DNA from: an uncultured Bacteroidales bacterium
Lineage (GTDB): Bacteria; Bacteroidota; Bacteroidia; Bacteroidales; Paludibacteraceae
Direction: 5' to 3'
Assembly: GCA_947164985.1 (NCBI GenBank)
Contig: CAMUYI010000004.1
Span: forward strand, 62,001 to 126,000
Length of the DNA: 64,000 nt
Within the stretch, counting starts at the first letter, position 1; every line of letters begins with the position of its first letter. A model generated the notes under the pieces. That model worked only from the letters and a program-made list of their open reading frames with translations. It was not told the DNA's origin and did no database searches. This document shows, piece by piece, positions 1 to 7,431 of this stretch. The translations under genes were made by a program, and so were the position numbers.

Positions 1-1
1 C

Positions 2-436
2 TTCATCTTGAAAGTCGATCCGCGCAAGAACATGCTCTTCAATCCCGCCGAGTCCATTGACTTCAACGGCAATACCGGTCCCTTCATCCAATACACCTAC
101 GCGCGTATTCAGTCCGTTCTCCGCAAAGCCGATCCTCGAGATCTCGAAATCTCGAAATCGCAAGATCTCGAAGAGAAAGAGCTCGCCCTCATCCAACGCC
201 TTACGGAGTACCCCGCTGTCGTTCGCGTCGCCGGCGATAACTTCTCCCCGGCTGTCATCTGCAACTACGCCTACGACCTCGCGTGTGACTTCAACTCGTT
301 CTATCATGATCTCAGTATCCTGAATGAACCCGATGCAGCCAAGCGTGCCCTCCGTCTCTTGCTGGCGAAGAATGTCGGTAAGGTGCTGAATGCAGCCATG
401 TCCCTCCTCGGCATCGAGATGCCCGAAAGAATGTAA
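2..436 (+). CDS. argS: Arginyl-tRNA synthetase, C-terminal part (cut by window start)
   Basis: This is the last ~144 residues of arginyl-tRNA synthetase, which charges tRNA-Arg in the cytoplasm. The frame is open from base 2, so the gene begins outside the window. The text FNPAESIDFNGNTGPFIQYT is the conserved end of the catalytic domain, and the following helical part (VCNYAYDLACDFNSFYH-like) is the DALR anticodon-binding domain. Between them, around bases 131-176, a loop is built from a repeated word (DLEISKSQDLEE), which looks like a tandem-repeat expansion in a variable loop. It is followed 26 bp later by a YtxH gene on the same strand. Confidence 0.93.
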   Translation, partial: FILKVDPRKNMLFNPAESIDFNGNTGPFIQYTYARIQSVLRKADPRDLEISKSQDLEEKELALIQRLTEYPAVVRVAGDNFSPAVICNYAYDLACDFNSFYHDLSILNEPDAAKRALRLLLAKNVGKVLNAAMSLLGIEMPERM

Positions 437-462
437 TTACTAACTTGTAAAATCATATCATT

Positions 463-693
463 ATGAAAGATCTCATCAAAGGAGCTGCCCTCTTTATCGG
501 CGGCGCAATGGTAGGAGCTGCTGCAGCGCTGTTACTCACCCCAAAGACAGGGGAAGAAGTGCGTCAGCAGATTGCAGACGTAGCAGAAGATGCTAAGCAG
601 AAAGTAAAAGAGTATTGTGAACAAGTGAAATCTGAGCTCGAGCAAGCCATGGAGCAACCCGCTCAGGCTGAACCCGAACCCGCTAAAGAATAA
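463..693 (+). CDS. YtxH-family small membrane protein
   Basis: This 76-residue protein has one hydrophobic N-terminal segment (about residues 5-26, glycine and alanine rich) followed by PKTGEEVR and a charged helical tail with KQKVKEYCEQVKSELEQ. That arrangement is typical of the YtxH (gas-vesicle-like) family, whose members are small, membrane-anchored and often stress related, with no settled biochemical role. It lies between argS and a holin-like gene 5 bp downstream, a pairing that is common in Bacteroidales and suggests cotranscription. The Glu/Pro-rich end (QPAQAEPEPAKE) is low complexity. Confidence 0.8.
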   Translation: MKDLIKGAALFIGGAMVGAAAALLLTPKTGEEVRQQIADVAEDAKQKVKEYCEQVKSELEQAMEQPAQAEPEPAKE

Positions 694-698
694 GCCTT

Positions 699-1193
699 AT
701 GGAGAACGAAATGATTGAGCAAATCAAGCAAGAGGCCACTACCTTTGGTAAAGCCCTTGGTAATGCCGGCAGATGGCATCTGATCGGTATCGTCAGCCGC
801 GTGTTGGGCCTTTTCCTGCTTATCTTCACCTTAGTGCTCTGTGTACTCGCCCTCTTCACCTTCGGTGCTGTAGCGGCTATCGATGTGATGGCGCAGTACA
901 TGCCGGTATGGGCGGCAGCGCTTATCATCAGCAGTCTCTATCTGCTGCTCATCGTCGTCGCTATCCTCTGCCGCAAACCGCTCTTCGTGCATCCCTTCAT
1001 CCGCTTGCTCTCCAAGCATGTCATCGGCACCCAGGAAGAACTGGTGCTCGAGACCCTCAAGGCAGAGCACGAAGTGGACCTGCAGAAAGTGAAGATCGAG
1101 ACCCACGTCGAGAATGCGACGCGCGAAATCAATTTCTACGCCAACCTCCTCTCCCGCCTCTGGAAAACCCTCAGCGGCTGGTTGCATAAATAA
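699..1193 (+). CDS. Phage-holin-family / membrane protein, 164 aa
   Basis: The protein has an amphipathic N-terminus, two strongly hydrophobic segments (about residues 28-62 and 70-92) and a charged cytosolic helix rich in Glu, Lys and Val. This resembles the holin-superfamily proteins that sit beside YtxH genes in Bacteroidetes. Despite the family name there are no phage genes here, so I infer an envelope or stress role rather than lysis. It starts 5 bp after the YtxH stop and its own stop abuts the stop of the convergent DUF2851 gene, leaving no room for an intergenic terminator. Confidence 0.7.
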   Translation: MENEMIEQIKQEATTFGKALGNAGRWHLIGIVSRVLGLFLLIFTLVLCVLALFTFGAVAAIDVMAQYMPVWAAALIISSLYLLLIVVAILCRKPLFVHPFIRLLSKHVIGTQEELVLETLKAEHEVDLQKVKIETHVENATREINFYANLLSRLWKTLSGWLHK

Positions 1194-2465
1194 TTAGAAT
1201 AACCGTAACTGACGGTCTTGGAAGATCTGATAGCCTACCTCGCAGTTGATGCACTCGTGGTGTTGGCAATAGTTTTGATAGAGATGCAGCAGCGCTTGTG
1301 TGTCTGCTGCATTTTTGATGCTCTGACCCAGTACGCGCCATTGGCGAATAATCGTGTTGTTCTCCGGAGCAATCTGTTCCATTAGAGCCGCTGCTTCTTC
1401 CGCTTTGTGCGGATTATTACGATGCAGCGCGTATGCGTATTTGTAGGGTATCACCGTGTTGATCAGCAGGATATCGATACTCGACCTTCCCACCGGTTTA
1501 GAACCGGAGCAAGCCATCCATTCTGGTGATACTTCAAATAGCGGTACAAGGTCCTTTAAATCGTTCGAATCAAGAATCTTACTTAACAGCGATTCGGACT
1601 GATAGAGCAGTTGGGCAAACTGGCGTATCCGCAATTCAGGACTATTCTGCGGACGCAGACGTGCATGCTTCCATATACTGCCGTCCATGGGCGTGAGGCT
1701 GAACTTAGTGCGCAGAAACTCATATTCTTTGACCATCCGTAACCCCTCATCCGTAACCTGTAACCCATCAAGCAATCCCGCTTGACCCATCAATAATGCG
1801 GTCAACTGGAATAGGCTGTTGCGGTGTTTCTGAAGGTAGGATAGGGGCGTATTGATGGCTAACTGCTCAAACGGCAGACTATTGGTATGAAAACCGAAAT
1901 TGCGTGCCAGCGAGATATACAACGCATGTTCCCAACTGCCTTTGGTGATCTCCAATAGTCGTTCTATTGATGCCCGTTTGCATTCCAGCCTCTTGCGTAG
2001 TAAGGTCTTACGCCATCCGTCCGTCAGTATCGCCGGATCACGCACTAACTGCTCCGCGCAACCGATGCGACTGATAGCGCTATCCATCTGTTGGGCGGCC
2101 GCAAACAGGTCCGTCAGGTAGTCCTTGTCGCTCGGGTACTGCAACTCACATTGCGGCACGAGTTCACCGCGGGAGTTATAGATGGGTTTGTCAGCCGTAC
2201 GAACGATATGCAGAATGACGCAGTCGTAGGCCTTGTCCAAATGATGACGATGCTTGATCCAGTCGCTGGAGCATACATGGATCTCGATGTTTCCGACCCA
2301 TTCTTTTCCGTCGATATTCACCCGTGCATGGCTGTAATCGGGCCCTGCGTCGTGGTTATGTTCGCCCACCGACAGAATCTCTACGCTCCGTCCGTCTGTT
2401 GTCTGCTGCTTATATCCCGCCCACAGGCAATGTTCCCATATATAATGCAAAACTATTTCAGGCAT
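1194..2465 (-). CDS. DUF2851 family protein, 423 aa
   Basis: The opening LHYIWEHCLWAG, the GEHNHDAGPDYSHARV segment and WVGNIEIHVCSSDW are characteristic of DUF2851, a family found almost only in Bacteroidetes. There is no signal peptide or membrane segment, so it is likely cytoplasmic. Function is unknown. Conserved acidic residues with GNIEIH resemble the layout of some nuclease-like folds, but I would not assign activity. It follows the nhaC-like gene by 3 bp and is probably translated from the same transcript. Confidence 0.85.
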   Translation of the reverse strand: MPEIVLHYIWEHCLWAGYKQQTTDGRSVEILSVGEHNHDAGPDYSHARVNIDGKEWVGNIEIHVCSSDWIKHRHHLDKAYDCVILHIVRTADKPIYNSRGELVPQCELQYPSDKDYLTDLFAAAQQMDSAISRIGCAEQLVRDPAILTDGWRKTLLRKRLECKRASIERLLEITKGSWEHALYISLARNFGFHTNSLPFEQLAINTPLSYLQKHRNSLFQLTALLMGQAGLLDGLQVTDEGLRMVKEYEFLRTKFSLTPMDGSIWKHARLRPQNSPELRIRQFAQLLYQSESLLSKILDSNDLKDLVPLFEVSPEWMACSGSKPVGRSSIDILLINTVIPYKYAYALHRNNPHKAEEAAALMEQIAPENNTIIRQWRVLGQSIKNAADTQALLHLYQNYCQHHECINCEVGYQIFQDRQLRLF

Positions 2466-2468
2466 ACA

Positions 2469-3776
2469 TCACGAATGAGAAAGGTGTCTGTTCAAGGAGG
2501 GAAAAATCACGGTGATAACGACAGTCAGTGCGAGTAGAGCGGGGTAGAAGAGCCAGGGAACGATAGACATGGCAGAGATACCTGCCAGACCGGAGGCCAT
2601 GAGCAGTTGAGCGCCGTAGGGTAGGATGCCCTGAATGCAGCAACTGGTCGTGTCCAAAAGGGACGCAGAGCGACGTGGATCGATATCAAACTGTTCCGCT
2701 ACCCGTTTGGCTATATCGCCGACGGAGAGGATGGCGATGGTGTTGTTAGCGGTACAGATATTGGCAAACGCCACGAGTCCGCAGATACTCCATTCGGCTC
2801 CTGCGCGGGTCTTGACACGCCGGATGATCAGATCGATCATAAACTCTAATCCGCCGTTATAACGAATCAGCGCAAAGATCCCTCCGGCCAGCATGGAGAT
2901 CAGGATTAGTTCGCTCATCCCCATCACACCGGTAAGGGCGGCATTCGTCCATCCCATCAGGTCATAACTGCCGTCTGCCCATCCGGTGACCAGCGTGAGC
3001 AGACTGCCTAAGGACAGCACCATCAGTACGTTCATTCCGAAGGCCGCGCAGGAGAGAACGGCGAGGTATGGCAAGACCTTGGTAAAGGTTGAAAGTTGAA
3101 AGTGGAACGTGGAAAGAGACGCTTCGCTGGCTTCTGCGCCAAGGAAGACGTAGAGCACGGTGCCGACAATCGCAGCAGGTAACACCATCTTGATGTTAAA
3201 CCGGAATTTGTCGGACAGTTTGCAGCCTTGTGTCTGCGTCGAGACGATGGTTGTGTCGCTGATAAAGGACAGGTTGTCGCCAAAGAAAGCACCGCCTACG
3301 ACGGCGGCGGCCACTAAGGGAAGGGTCATCGAGGTCTTATCCGCCAAACCGGCTGCAATCGGCATCAGCGCCACGATCGTACCGACGCTCGTTCCCATAC
3401 ACAGCGAAGTCAGACATGCAGCAAGGAAAAGGCCTGCCAAGGCGAACTTAGCCGGCAAGAATCGCAGGGTGACATTGACCATCGCTTCGGCAGCTCCCAT
3501 CTCCTTGGCTGTGGCAGCAAAAGCGCCGGCTAACATGAAGATCCAGACCATGAGCAGCAGGTTTTCACTACCGGCGCCACGGGAAAAAATCGCAATTCGT
3601 TCAGAGAACGACACACCGCGCGTAAGGGCCACACCTACCATGGCGGACACCACAAAAATAAATAATAACGGCGCGTTACTCACACCTCCATAGATGACAG
3701 CATTCACCATGAGTAACACGACCATCGCAAAGATGGGCGACAATGCCAACAGACCTTTTTTTATACCTGATTCCAT
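2469..3776 (-). CDS. NhaC-family Na+/H+ antiporter-like membrane protein
   Basis: This is a polytopic membrane protein of 435 residues with about ten or more hydrophobic helices, an MGTSVGTIVALMPIA segment and GAFFGDNLSFISDTT, which match the NhaC antiporter family. It probably exchanges sodium or an organic substrate for protons at the inner membrane. The frame stays open upstream to 3839, but a TACCTTTG promoter element (3785-3792) lies inside that extension, so I place the start at 3776 (MESGIKKG). A repeated word in the loop SLSTFHFQLSTF (bases 3081-3120) looks like a repeat insertion. The gene sits just downstream of the displaced rpsA 3' fragment. Confidence 0.85.
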   Translation of the reverse strand: MESGIKKGLLALSPIFAMVVLLMVNAVIYGGVSNAPLLFIFVVSAMVGVALTRGVSFSERIAIFSRGAGSENLLLMVWIFMLAGAFAATAKEMGAAEAMVNVTLRFLPAKFALAGLFLAACLTSLCMGTSVGTIVALMPIAAGLADKTSMTLPLVAAAVVGGAFFGDNLSFISDTTIVSTQTQGCKLSDKFRFNIKMVLPAAIVGTVLYVFLGAEASEASLSTFHFQLSTFTKVLPYLAVLSCAAFGMNVLMVLSLGSLLTLVTGWADGSYDLMGWTNAALTGVMGMSELILISMLAGGIFALIRYNGGLEFMIDLIIRRVKTRAGAEWSICGLVAFANICTANNTIAILSVGDIAKRVAEQFDIDPRRSASLLDTTSCCIQGILPYGAQLLMASGLAGISAMSIVPWLFYPALLALTVVITVIFPSLNRHLSHS

Positions 3777-3784
3777 TTCGTCTG

Positions 3785-3816
3785 CAAAGGTACAATAAAA
3801 AAATGACATACACAAG
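3785..3816 (-). promoter_or_regulatory. Bacteroidetes-type promoter for the nhaC-like gene
   Basis: On the minus strand TACCTTTG (3792-3785) fits the TAnnTTTG -7 element, with CTTG (3816-3813) 20 nt upstream as the -33 element. The start codon follows about 9 nt after the -7 element, so the leader would be very short. This element decides the nhaC start. Confidence 0.65.
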
Positions 3817-3849
3817 TGTGCATGCCATTTTCTTAACAAAAAGCATTAA

Positions 3850-4094
3850 TTACTCCTCCTTTTTGGTTTTCTTAGCGGCAGGCTTCTTAGCCGGCTTCTC
3901 CTCTGCGGCTTCCATGGAAGCTTTGAGGTCTGCGAGAGCGGAGAGATCACCGAGGGTGGTCTTCTCTACCTTCGGCAGGTCGAGAGCGGGTTCTTCAGCC
4001 TTAGCGGCTTTCTTAGCTGCCTTCGGAGCTGCCTCTTTGCGCTCCTCCCATGTGCGGAGGTGCGAAACGAGGATACGCTTAGCGTCACGGTTGA
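3850..4094 (-). pseudogene. rpsA': Displaced 3' end of rpsA (duplicate S1 tail)
   Basis: This reads as the last ~81 codons of ribosomal protein S1, from NRDAKRILVSHLRTWEERKE to AAKKTKKEE and its stop. The DNA 3847-4094 matches 22200-22447 with only two substitutions, both in the last 25 bases of the gene. Identity stops sharply at 4094/22447. The fragment lacks any start and all S1 domains except the end of the last one. It sits 74 bp upstream of nhaC in the same orientation. The simplest reading is that it is the original end of rpsA, pushed away by insertion of an 18 kb island that supplied a replacement end. An open frame continues upstream to 4368 through decayed sequence, but I see no support for its translation. 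Confidence 0.85.
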
Positions 4095-4139
4095 GAATTT
4101 CGTAGAAATAATCGACAGAACGTAGTGGCGGAGAACTCT

Positions 4140-4595
4140 GAGTCAAGACCGTCGGCGCTAAGAGGAGACTCGTTGGCGAGGGTGAAAAGGGAGGAGCGCG
4201 CAATGAGGAAGATATAAGGGGAGGTAAGAAAATTACGATATGGAAAGGACCCGCTCGCATGCAGAAGGGTAGGGAAAAGAACAGCCTCGGGGAACTCCGC
4301 TCTCGCAGACGGAAGGGCTTTGGAAGCCGCAGAGGGGAGAGGGAGGCTAAGGATGGGGCTAAAGACAAAAGAGAAGGAGTAATTATTCCTTTTGGGGATT
4401 TAATGAGAGAGGCGATTCGACGAGCCGCATCTGTTTTATTTCCTTGATCTCTCCCAGGAAGAAACTACCTCTGTTTTCCTTCTTTGATTTCTTTGAAAAC
4501 GATTCTTCCTTTCACGACTTTCTTTCTCGCGGTTTACCGCACCAACAAGCCGCGAACGTAGAGAGCACCTTATTAAAGGGGGAAAAGCAAAAAGA
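4140..4595 (+). repeat. Decayed inverted copy of the rpsA tail plus its downstream DNA
   Basis: Read on the plus strand, this resembles the rpsA sense sequence from GAGTTCAACCG to the stop codon, then the following 200 bp. Shared anchors include GGGAGGAGCGC, CCGCTCTCGCAGAC, GGAAGCCGCAGAGG and GGAGTAATTATTCC. The part past the stop (4383-4535) is closer to the reverse complement of 22050-22200 than the coding part is, and TTAAAGGGGGAAAAGC recurs at both ends (near 4574 and 21975). A deletion and an in-frame TAA break the reading frame. It faces the intact fragment at 3850-4094 head to head, 45 bp away. With the right end it makes the island flanked by imperfect inverted repeats of about 450 bp. 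Confidence 0.75.
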
Positions 4596-4652
4596 AAGAA
4601 TACAAGCAAGAGATTAAGACAGGACAAAATAAATACAAGCCAAAGAAGTGCA

Positions 4653-5288
4653 CTACTCCGTTTCGCCGGCAAGTTGGGCGTATAGTTCAAGACCTTTCGC
4701 TGTGAGGCGATAGGCTTGTTCGGGTTTGTTCGGTACTGATGCGTAAGCAAAGTCAATCAGACCTCGCTCCCAACACGGTTTCCAGTAGTTATATACAAAG
4801 ATACAGCGGCTCTTCTGTCTCAATCCTACGTCTGCAACCAGTTGGCGTCGTGGTAGGACTTTCTTGCCAAGTGCCAGAACCAGTTTATATACGCGTGCCT
4901 CTTCTTTGTCTTTAGGTACAAGAAGCGGTGTTTTTCCCTTCTCGGCGGAGGCCACTCCTCCCGTTTGTCGGGAGGACGTTCCGGGTTCTTTGATTGCCTC
5001 GATATAGAAAGAGAATGGACGGAAGCCATCGTTACAACTGATCATTGCACTCATTGGGTTCTTCATCCAGCCGTCGAAGAAGATACCCTTACCTTGTGCG
5101 AGGGATTGAACAAAGGGTTTCATGGAATCCCATGCCGAAGGACACAAGCCTTCCGGACACTTGCCATTGACGGATATCCATTGTTGTCCTTGTTGGATGT
5201 CGCAAGCATGCTCAATGGGGTTTTCGTACTGGTCAATCAAGTCTTGATAGACCGTTTGGCGGATAGCTGTGATGCGAACTTTGTTCAT
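4653..5288 (-). CDS. TIGR04076-like domain fused to a winged-helix-like domain
   Basis: The first ~95 residues (KVRITAIRQTVYQDLIDQYE, EHACDIQQGQ, AWDSMKPFVQSLAQG, FFDGWMKNPMSAMISCNDGFRP) match the TIGR04076 family, a small cysteine-containing protein of unknown role. After a short linker, the last ~80 residues (ARVYKLVLALGKKVLPRRQL to YRLTAKGLELYAQL) look like a winged-helix DNA-binding domain, so the protein may be a regulator. The linker DNA contains a perfect CTCCCG/CGGGAG hairpin, which suggests a repeat inserted in the gene. I chose ATG at 5288 over TTG at 5300. A TACCTTTG promoter lies at 5342-5349. It is the leftmost gene of the island and is surrounded by ATACAAGC repeats. Confidence 0.7.
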   Translation of the reverse strand: MNKVRITAIRQTVYQDLIDQYENPIEHACDIQQGQQWISVNGKCPEGLCPSAWDSMKPFVQSLAQGKGIFFDGWMKNPMSAMISCNDGFRPFSFYIEAIKEPGTSSRQTGGVASAEKGKTPLLVPKDKEEARVYKLVLALGKKVLPRRQLVADVGLRQKSRCIFVYNYWKPCWERGLIDFAYASVPNKPEQAYRLTAKGLELYAQLAGETE

Positions 5289-5341
5289 GGTGCTCTGCAA
5301 TTTCTTATCCTTATGGAACGATTATTTTTCAAATTCTGCTG

Positions 5342-5373
5342 CAAAGGTACGAAAAATAATAGACTTGTGCAAG
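5342..5373 (-). promoter_or_regulatory. Promoter of the TIGR04076/winged-helix gene
   Basis: On the minus strand TACCTTTG (5349-5342) is preceded at 20 nt by CTTG (5373-5370), the -7 and -33 pair of Bacteroidetes. The leader to the ATG at 5288 is about 45 nt. Confidence 0.65.
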
Positions 5374-5672
5374 AGATTAGATAAAAAAAGATACAAGCTA
5401 AATGATTTTTGTTATGAAAATAAATACAAGCTAATGAAGGAGTGTGTGGGTTTGGGTGCGTGTGGTGAGAATGTGTGTTGAGGAAAGGAGAAACACAGGT
5501 TTTAACCTGTACCTACCTACTAAATCGTTTGATTATTGCGTAGTATGCGGCATGGGGAGCCGCGTAGATGACTAAGAAAAAAATACAAGCAAAAGATAAA
5601 TACAGGCAAAAAGAATACAAGCTAAAGAAGAGAGGATGAGGAAAAAGATACAAGCCACTAACCGGGAGTAAT

Positions 5673-5714
5673 AAAATAAATACAAGCCAATGAGGGATAG
5701 CTTGTATTTATTTT
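5673..5714. repeat. Perfect 15-bp stem-loop made from ATACAAGC repeats
   Basis: AAAATAAATACAAGC (5673-5687) is followed after 12 nt by its exact reverse complement (5700-5714). The stem ends in A/T-rich DNA on both sides, so it could end transcripts in either direction. It is the largest hairpin in the repeat cluster. Confidence 0.8.
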
Positions 5715-5744
5715 GTGGTATGAGTGTATGAGTTATATAAAAAA

Positions 5745-5867
5745 GATACAAGCCAAGTGTTAGCTTGTACTTATTTCTATAGTGAGGTTGTGTGTTTGTA
5801 AAAATGATACAAGCCAAGTGTTAGCTTGTACTTATTTCTATAGTGAGGTTTGTGTGTTTGTAAAAAT
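5745..5867 (+). repeat. Two tandem ~61-bp units
   Basis: Units 5745-5805 and 5806-5867 are identical except for one extra T in the second. A third partial copy starts at 5868 and diverges after GATACAAG. Each unit contains an ACAAGC/GCTTGT inverted pair. The stretch 5301-6056 otherwise holds no gene that I can support. Confidence 0.85.
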
Positions 5868-5910
5868 GATACAAGTTACAAAGATGTGTGAAAGTGTGAA
5901 AGTGTGAAAT

Positions 5911-5943
5911 AAAAAACCGCTGACTCATCACGAGGGAGCGGTT
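5911..5943 (-). terminator. Terminator-like hairpin after the glycan operon
   Basis: Read on the minus strand, AACCGCT (5943-5937) pairs with AGCGGTT (5921-5915) and is followed by a T-rich run. It lies about 115 bp after the stop of the last small gene of the operon and probably ends its transcript. Confidence 0.6.
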
Positions 5944-5991
5944 GAAGACATTTGAACATAGGGTGTATCAAAATGTCCAAGGATGCGGACA

Positions 5992-6041
5992 CTCGTCTTC
6001 AGAAAAGACGAGCACAGGACACCTTGTTGGATAACATCCAA
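5992..6041. repeat. Two adjacent hairpins, one of the CTCG...CGAGCAC type
   Basis: CTCGTCTT (5992-5999) pairs with AAGACGAG (6005-6012), followed by CAC. A second stem, GTTGGAT/ATCCAAC, lies at about 6026-6042. The first belongs to a hairpin type seen again near 15.76 and 20.12 kb. Confidence 0.6.
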
Positions 6042-6056
6042 CCCAATGGACGATGA

Positions 6057-6266
6057 TTATTTAATCGCGGCGCGTTCTTGGAGGTGTTGCTCTTTACGAG
6101 CGGCGCGGTTACGTTTCATTGTCGTATAATAGCCGAAGCCGGCCATGGGATGACGCCATTCTTCGTCTTCGATACGCTCCCATTCGGCGTTTTCGTGGCG
6201 GCGGAGTTTGAGTTCTTGACACCAGAAACGGATGTCGGATAAAAGGCGTTTTGTATACCTGAACAT
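6057..6266 (-). CDS. Small basic hypothetical protein, 69 aa
   Basis: This short open frame begins 25 nt after the stop of the last glycosyltransferase gene and reads MFRYTKRLLSDIRFW, then a charged stretch rich in Arg, Glu and His and the phrase HPMAGFGYYTTMKRNRAARKE. I do not recognise it. Its codon use looks like that of the neighbouring genes, it has no membrane segment, and the terminator-like hairpin lies after it rather than before it. These points favour a real last gene of the glycan operon, but it may be spurious. Confidence 0.5.
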   Translation of the reverse strand: MFRYTKRLLSDIRFWCQELKLRRHENAEWERIEDEEWRHPMAGFGYYTTMKRNRAARKEQHLQERAAIK

Positions 6267-6291
6267 AATCGTAATGTTAAATGTTGAATGT

Positions 6292-7344
6292 TTAATGTTT
6301 AAGGGACTTTAGTTTACGCTTCAAGAAACGGATGACGCGTTGGTAGAAGTAGTAGCACTTGAACCATGCGTAGTAGAGAGGGAATGGAAGGAGATGATAC
6401 ATACGAACGATGTGGTTCGGTTTGATCTCCGGATAGTGGGTCTTCAGGAACTTGTCCCATGCTGCAAGACGCGGTTTGGCGGTAGCGGCATCAAAGAGAC
6501 TGAGTTCATAGTAATGCCAAGTGCCCATCGATTGGTAGTTCTCTTCGGTATAGGCCTCGCGCGTACCGCCTTTTGGTACGACATGACGGTTTCGACGCAC
6601 CCAATCGAGGAGGAAAGTGAGCACTTTGGTGACATCATCTGCTGCTCTGACAGCACGCACTTTGGGATCGAACGATTGTCCCGGACGACCTATATAGTAG
6701 CGATAGACGTTCAGTTTGGTATAGATGAAGTCTTTGGCAATCGCGATAGGAATGGCTTGTAGCGAGACATCATCGTACATAACATGCTCGCAGAAAAGCG
6801 GCAGGTAGGCTTGCATCATAGACGTGCGATAGACGGTGTCATGCGCGTAAGTCATGTCGTAGCCGTGACCTGTTCCGAGCCAATCGAAGGTGTCGGCATC
6901 GTAATGATGCTCAGGTGTTAGTTCCCAATGTTTGGTCTTTTCCGTGTAGGTGTCGGTTGCAGCATGGTAGTTCTGTCCATCCAGCATGACCATATCGACA
7001 TCGACCTTGCCAAGATAGGTGATTAGTTTTGACAGTTGGTCGGTATCGAACCAATCATCGGAGTCGAGGTAAAAGAGGTACTTACCGACTGCGAGTTCTG
7101 TGCCGTGGTTCCATGCGCCACCGTGACCGCGATTCTCTTGGTCAATGACACGAACGATGCCGGGATACTGCTTCTCGTAGGCTTTGGCAAGGATGGCTGA
7201 GTTGTCGGGTGTACCATCATTGATGACTACGATATCAAGCAGTTGCAGTTGTTGTTTGTCCGGCACAAGGAGCGAAGATATACACTTGTCGATGTATTTC
7301 TCGACCTTGTACACAGGGATTACGATGGATAATAGTTTTTCCAT
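6292..7344 (-). CDS. GT2-family glycosyltransferase, 350 aa
   Basis: The protein opens with LSIVIPVYKVEKYIDKC, then VVINDGTPDNS and YLFYLDSDDWFD. These are the nucleotide-binding and DxD motifs of family 2 glycosyltransferases (GT-A fold), which transfer a sugar from a nucleotide-sugar to a growing glycan at the cytoplasmic face. A basic, aromatic C-terminus (YYFYQRVIRFLKRKLK) may bind the membrane. I chose the ATG at 7344 because the motif begins there; the frame is open to 7392. It is a clear paralog of the gene at 8363-9358, sharing INDGTPDNS and GHGGAWN/GHGSAWN, and is the third transferase in the operon. Confidence 0.88.
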   Translation of the reverse strand: MEKLLSIVIPVYKVEKYIDKCISSLLVPDKQQLQLLDIVVINDGTPDNSAILAKAYEKQYPGIVRVIDQENRGHGGAWNHGTELAVGKYLFYLDSDDWFDTDQLSKLITYLGKVDVDMVMLDGQNYHAATDTYTEKTKHWELTPEHHYDADTFDWLGTGHGYDMTYAHDTVYRTSMMQAYLPLFCEHVMYDDVSLQAIPIAIAKDFIYTKLNVYRYYIGRPGQSFDPKVRAVRAADDVTKVLTFLLDWVRRNRHVVPKGGTREAYTEENYQSMGTWHYYELSLFDAATAKPRLAAWDKFLKTHYPEIKPNHIVRMYHLLPFPLYYAWFKCYYFYQRVIRFLKRKLKSLKH

Positions 7345-7431
7345 ATTATTTGTGTTTGATTTTTCTAACAAAGGTTGCAATAGGACTTGCAAGCCAAGTT
7401 GTCAGTTTGGTTAGTATCGGGCAATAAGCCA

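Larger units (their letters stand above)
4599..5876 (+). repeat. Dispersed ATACAAGC repeat cluster
   Basis: The word ATACAAGC, usually preceded by an A-rich run and followed by CAA or TAA, starts at 4600, 4633, 5391, 5424, 5583, 5615, 5648, 5680, 5746 and 5807 (variants at 5600 and 5869). Reverse copies GCTTGTAT/GCTTGTAC occur near 5700, 5763 and 5824. Two copies lie downstream of the 4653-5288 gene and the others upstream. Spacing is irregular, so this is not a CRISPR array. In three places a forward and a reverse copy form a hairpin. Confidence 0.8.

Noticed and set aside
3777..3839. N-terminal extension of the nhaC-like gene
   Set aside because: It would contain the promoter element, and the residues MLRKWHAHLCMSFFYC do not fit the family.
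4095..4368. Upstream extension of the rpsA fragment to a 172-codon protein
   Set aside because: The added 88 codons cross the decayed inverted copy and have a low-complexity Ser/Pro/Leu composition; no start signal is seen.
4259..4447. A 62-codon plus-strand frame in the decayed rpsA copy
   Set aside because: It is out of frame with S1 after a 2-base loss and resembles nothing; it is best read as decayed DNA.
5572..5817. An 81-codon minus-strand frame in the ATACAAGC region
   Set aside because: The text (repeated KYKL and GLYLFY) is only the translation of the DNA repeats.
4599..5876. CRISPR array
   Set aside because: The repeated word is only 8-12 bases, spacing is irregular, both orientations occur, and there are no cas genes.
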